Shown piece after piece: positions 5,839 through 7,903 of a stretch of DNA of 7,903 nt. Source of the DNA: an uncultured Dictyoglomus sp. Its GTDB lineage: Bacteria; Dictyoglomota; Dictyoglomia; Dictyoglomales; Dictyoglomaceae. Below the pieces are notes generated by a model. That model was not told where the DNA came from. It saw only the letters and a program-made list of their open reading frames with translations, and did not search any database. The stretch is taken from the NCBI GenBank assembly GCA_938039765.1, contig CALHTV010000113.1, forward strand, positions 1 through 7,903. The letters run 5' to 3'. Position 1 is the first letter of the stretch. Every line of letters starts with the position of its first letter. Both the position numbers and the translations under genes were made by a program.

Positions 5839-5858
5839 AGCCCCCCTTTAGGGGGGCT
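5839..5858 (+). promoter_or_regulatory. GC-rich intercistronic hairpin between binding protein and permeases
   Basis: AGCCCCCC (5839-5846), loop TTTA, AGCCCCCC's exact complement GGGGGGCT (5851-5858): an 8-bp stem with seven G-C pairs in an otherwise AT-rich gap of 104 bases. On the plus strand it is followed by AAAAATG, not a T run, so it is not a textbook plus-strand terminator. Read on the minus strand, a T run (TTTTTAACT) does follow, but no minus-strand gene points at it. The likely role is to protect the 3' end of the binding-protein mRNA, or to pause or partly terminate transcription, so that receptor exceeds permease. This is known for other binding-protein operons. Confidence 0.6.
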
Positions 5859-5887
5859 AAAAATGTTATAAAATTAATATAAAAATT

Positions 5888-5895
5888 AGGAGGTG
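5888..5895 (+). promoter_or_regulatory. Ribosome binding site supporting a TTG start
   Basis: AGGAGGTG is a near-perfect anti-Shine-Dalgarno complement, five bases before the TTG at 5901. The next residues (LRRYLIPRFLQYLL) are the usual N-terminus of DppB-type permeases, so TTG is accepted as the start. Confidence 0.85.
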
Positions 5896-5900
5896 AAAGT

Positions 5901-6902
5901 TTGTTAAGAAGATATTTAATTCCAAGATTTTTGCAGTATTTGTTGGTAATATTTGTAGGGGTTACAATTGTATTTTTTGTACCTAGATTAACCCCCGTAG
6001 ATCCTGTTCAGCAAATGATAAGTACAATTATGAAGATGGGAACGTACCTTGATCCTAAAGCAGTAGAGCAGATGACAGAGTCTTTAAAAGAACTTTATGG
6101 ATTAAAAGGGAGTTTATTTGAACAATATTTAGCTTTTTGGCAGAGACTTTTTAAGGGAGATTTTGGACCGTCTCTTTTTAGATTTCCAATTCCAGTGATA
6201 AAGTTAATAGGGGATTCCTTACCTTGGACAGTAGGACTTTTAACAGTAAGTACTTTCTTGTCTTGGATAATAGGAAATATCTTAGGGGGAATTGTAGGAT
6301 TTTATTATGAGAAAAGATGGGCGAGAGTTATTGAAAGTATTGCTATGTTCATAAGGCCTATTCCTTATTATGTTTTTGCTCTTATAATATTGGTTGTCTT
6401 TGCTTATTTATTAAAATGGTTCCCTTTGGGCGGAGGAATGCCTATAGGAGTAAGGCCCTCTTTTAGTATCACTTTTATTCTTGAACTCTTTCGATATGCT
6501 TTTTTACCTCTCCTCTCTATGGTAGTTTTAGGCGTTGCTGTTACTCTTCAGACCATGAGACTTATAGTCTCAAATATAGTGAAAGAAGATTTTGTGGTTT
6601 ATGCAAGAGCAGGAGGTGTAAAAAAGAGACTCATCGCTTTTAAGTATGTTATTAGAAATGCAATGCTTCCCCAAGTTACTAACTTGGCTCTTTCTATGGG
6701 ACAAATTTTCAGTGGTGCTTTAATTACGGAGATTGTCTTTTCTTATCCTGGAATGGGTACTCTTCTTTATAATGCTATTGCTACTGGAGACTTCAATCTT
6801 ATTATGGGTATAGCTACCTTATCAATTATAGGTATCTCTACCTTTATACTCTTTATAGATCTGTTATATCCCCTCTTTGATCCAAGAGTGAGATATAGAT
6901 AA
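5901..6902 (+). CDS. ABC transporter permease, DppB/OppB type
   Basis: This 333-residue inner-membrane subunit forms half of the translocation channel of a family 5 importer. The N-terminus LRRYLIPRFLQYLLVIFVGVTIVFFVPRL has the first membrane helix at about 11-29. A long external loop (30-105) carries the family's DP and GDFGPS features. Further helices lie at about 109-135, 146-173, 198-218, 262-280 and 300-323. The EAA loop that contacts the ATPase is at 229-258 and includes YARAGGVKK (234-242). FSYPGMG (280-286) is a family hallmark. The length matches the family norm. The start is TTG, supported by AGGAGGTG five bases upstream. The gene is 30 bases ahead of the second permease and belongs to the same operon. 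It pairs with the DppC-type subunit. Confidence 0.92.
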   Translation: MLRRYLIPRFLQYLLVIFVGVTIVFFVPRLTPVDPVQQMISTIMKMGTYLDPKAVEQMTESLKELYGLKGSLFEQYLAFWQRLFKGDFGPSLFRFPIPVIKLIGDSLPWTVGLLTVSTFLSWIIGNILGGIVGFYYEKRWARVIESIAMFIRPIPYYVFALIILVVFAYLLKWFPLGGGMPIGVRPSFSITFILELFRYAFLPLLSMVVLGVAVTLQTMRLIVSNIVKEDFVVYARAGGVKKRLIAFKYVIRNAMLPQVTNLALSMGQIFSGALITEIVFSYPGMGTLLYNAIATGDFNLIMGIATLSIIGISTFILFIDLLYPLFDPRVRYR

Positions 6903-6932
6903 GACAAAAATAACAAAAATGAGGTAGAAATT

Positions 6933-7793
6933 ATGAGTGTATTAAAGGATTTATTAAGGGATGGAAAATTTAGATTAGGTTTTATAATCATTTGTATCAT
7001 TCTCTTTTTAGGTATACTTTCTTTCTTTTCACCCTATGATCCTACCCGATGGAATGTGGTACCAAGAGATTTACCACCTTCTCTTCAACATATATTAGGT
7101 ACAAATTCGCAAGGACAAGATGTTTTTTGGCAGCTTACTTTTGCTATTAGGAATTCTTTGACTATTGCTATAATAGCAGCTTCCTTTTCTCGAATAATAG
7201 CTATTATTGTAGGGCTTATAGCTGGTTATAGAGGGGGAAGAGTAGATAGAGTTCTTATGGGGATAAATGATAGCTTTTTGGTTTTACCTTTATTACCTAT
7301 ACTTATTTTAATCTCTTCCTTAATAAAAGGTAGATTAAGTTTCGTAACTTTGGGATTAATCTTAAGTGCCTTCGGATGGAGTTGGGATGCAAGGGTAATT
7401 AGGTCTCAGATCTTAAGTCTGCGAGAAAGAGATTTTACTTATACAGCTATATTATCAGGCTCTAAAACTATGAGTTTAGTTTTTAAAGAATATTTTCCTT
7501 TCGTTATTCCTATTGTCTTTTCCACACTTATAAATAATATGTCATGGGCCATAGGGATGGAGATTACTTTAGCAATACTAGGACTTACTAATCTTGAAAT
7601 TCCCACATTAGGTACTATGCTTCAGTGGGCATTAAGTTATCAAGCAATGCTTCTTGGGCTTTGGTGGTGGCTATTTACTCCTGTCATAACTTCGGTATTT
7701 CTTTTTGTAAGCTTGTACTTATTGTCTGTAAGTATTAGCGAATATCTCGACCCACGTACAAGGATACAAAGAATAAGAGTAATAAAGGAGTGA
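6933..7793 (+). CDS. ABC transporter permease, DppC/OppC type
   Basis: This 286-residue second channel subunit is partner of the DppB-type permease. A cytoplasmic N-terminus leads into a helix at about 15-33, then the loop with HILGTNSQGQDVF (53-65), which matches the DppC hallmark LGTD-x2-G-RDV with Asn, Gln substitutions. Further helices are at about 74-98, 114-132, 136-155, 188-208 and 246-267. The EAA loop spans 164-193 (RERDFTYTAILSGSKTM at its start); the usual AARA-GAS pattern is degenerate here (TAILSGSK), while the glycine is kept. ATG 6933 has GAGGT seven bases upstream. The stop is five bases from the next gene's ATG, so translation is likely coupled. The length is typical. Confidence 0.92.
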   Translation: MSVLKDLLRDGKFRLGFIIICIILFLGILSFFSPYDPTRWNVVPRDLPPSLQHILGTNSQGQDVFWQLTFAIRNSLTIAIIAASFSRIIAIIVGLIAGYRGGRVDRVLMGINDSFLVLPLLPILILISSLIKGRLSFVTLGLILSAFGWSWDARVIRSQILSLRERDFTYTAILSGSKTMSLVFKEYFPFVIPIVFSTLINNMSWAIGMEITLAILGLTNLEIPTLGTMLQWALSYQAMLLGLWWWLFTPVITSVFLFVSLYLLSVSISEYLDPRTRIQRIRVIKE

Positions 7794-7798
7794 AGAAC

Positions 7799-7903
7799 AT
7801 GGAGATTTTAAGAGCTGAAAACTTAAAAGCCTACTATCTCTTAGATGTGGGAGGATCACTAAAGTCAGTGAGAGCAGTAGATGGAGTAAATATTTCTATA
7901 GAA
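7799..7903 (+). CDS. ABC transporter ATP-binding protein, DppD/OppD type, N-terminal fragment
   Basis: The frame runs from ATG 7799 to the window edge: 35 residues, MEILRAENLKAYYLL at the start and VRAVDGVNISIE at the end. The pattern L-x-AENLKAYY followed by a short insert and AVDGVN is the usual first strand and A-loop region of family 5 importer ATPases; the Tyr of the KAYY segment is the likely adenine-stacking residue. Walker A lies beyond the window. AAAGGAG (7784-7790), overlapping the end of the permease gene, is eight bases before the ATG. It would energise the two permeases, and a second ATPase gene (DppF type) is expected next, though it is not visible. Confidence 0.85.
   Translation, partial: MEILRAENLKAYYLLDVGGSLKSVRAVDGVNISIE

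Noticed and set aside
5839..5858. Reading the GC-rich hairpin as a full plus-strand terminator
   Set aside because: No T run follows on the plus strand, and the permeases downstream have no visible promoter of their own, so read-through is required.
6767..7000. 77-codon minus-strand frame across the permease junction
   Set aside because: It is antisense to two well-supported permease genes and has no motif.

Overview
The window is AT-rich (roughly one third G+C by eye), with arginine written almost entirely as AGA/AGG, strong purine-rich ribosome binding sites, occasional TTG starts and short intergenic gaps. With the gene content, this suggests a low-GC anaerobic thermophile of the Dictyoglomus / Thermotogales / thermophilic Firmicutes type. 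Dictyoglomus is my best guess, but the sequence alone does not prove it. I see no mobile element, CRISPR array, tRNA or rRNA; this looks like ordinary chromosome.

Layout. (1) At the left edge is the 3' part of a NIF3-like metal-binding protein gene (+). It is followed after one base by a GT4 glycosyltransferase (+) that resembles bacterial diacylglycerol-glycolipid synthases. (2) Tail to tail with it, and overlapping it by 21 bp, is a two-gene minus-strand operon. It reads from about 3625 down to 1650: a radical SAM protein with a SPASM/twitch-like C-terminal cysteine set, then a membrane-anchored winged-helix regulator two bases downstream. (3) A compact divergent control region (about 3626-3912) carries a near-consensus sigma-A promoter on each strand. 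A perfect 13-bp palindrome lies between the two -35 boxes. On the plus side there is a leader of about 120 nt holding a possible 8-codon leader peptide and a long hairpin. (4) From 3913 to the right edge runs a plus-strand ABC importer operon of the dipeptide/oligopeptide/oligosaccharide (family 5) type: binding protein, two permeases and the first 35 codons of an ATPase. A GC-rich hairpin separates the binding protein from the permeases.

How it may fit together. The importer operon is a standard nutrient uptake system, and its ligand may be a peptide or an oligosaccharide. The more original part is the radical SAM + membrane-embedded regulator pair beside a putative glycolipid glycosyltransferase. 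I infer, at low to moderate confidence, a membrane-lipid or envelope modification function sensed at the membrane. The shared divergent region would let the regulator control its own operon and possibly the importer. The promoters, palindrome, leader peptide and hairpins are read directly from sequence; their functions are inference.
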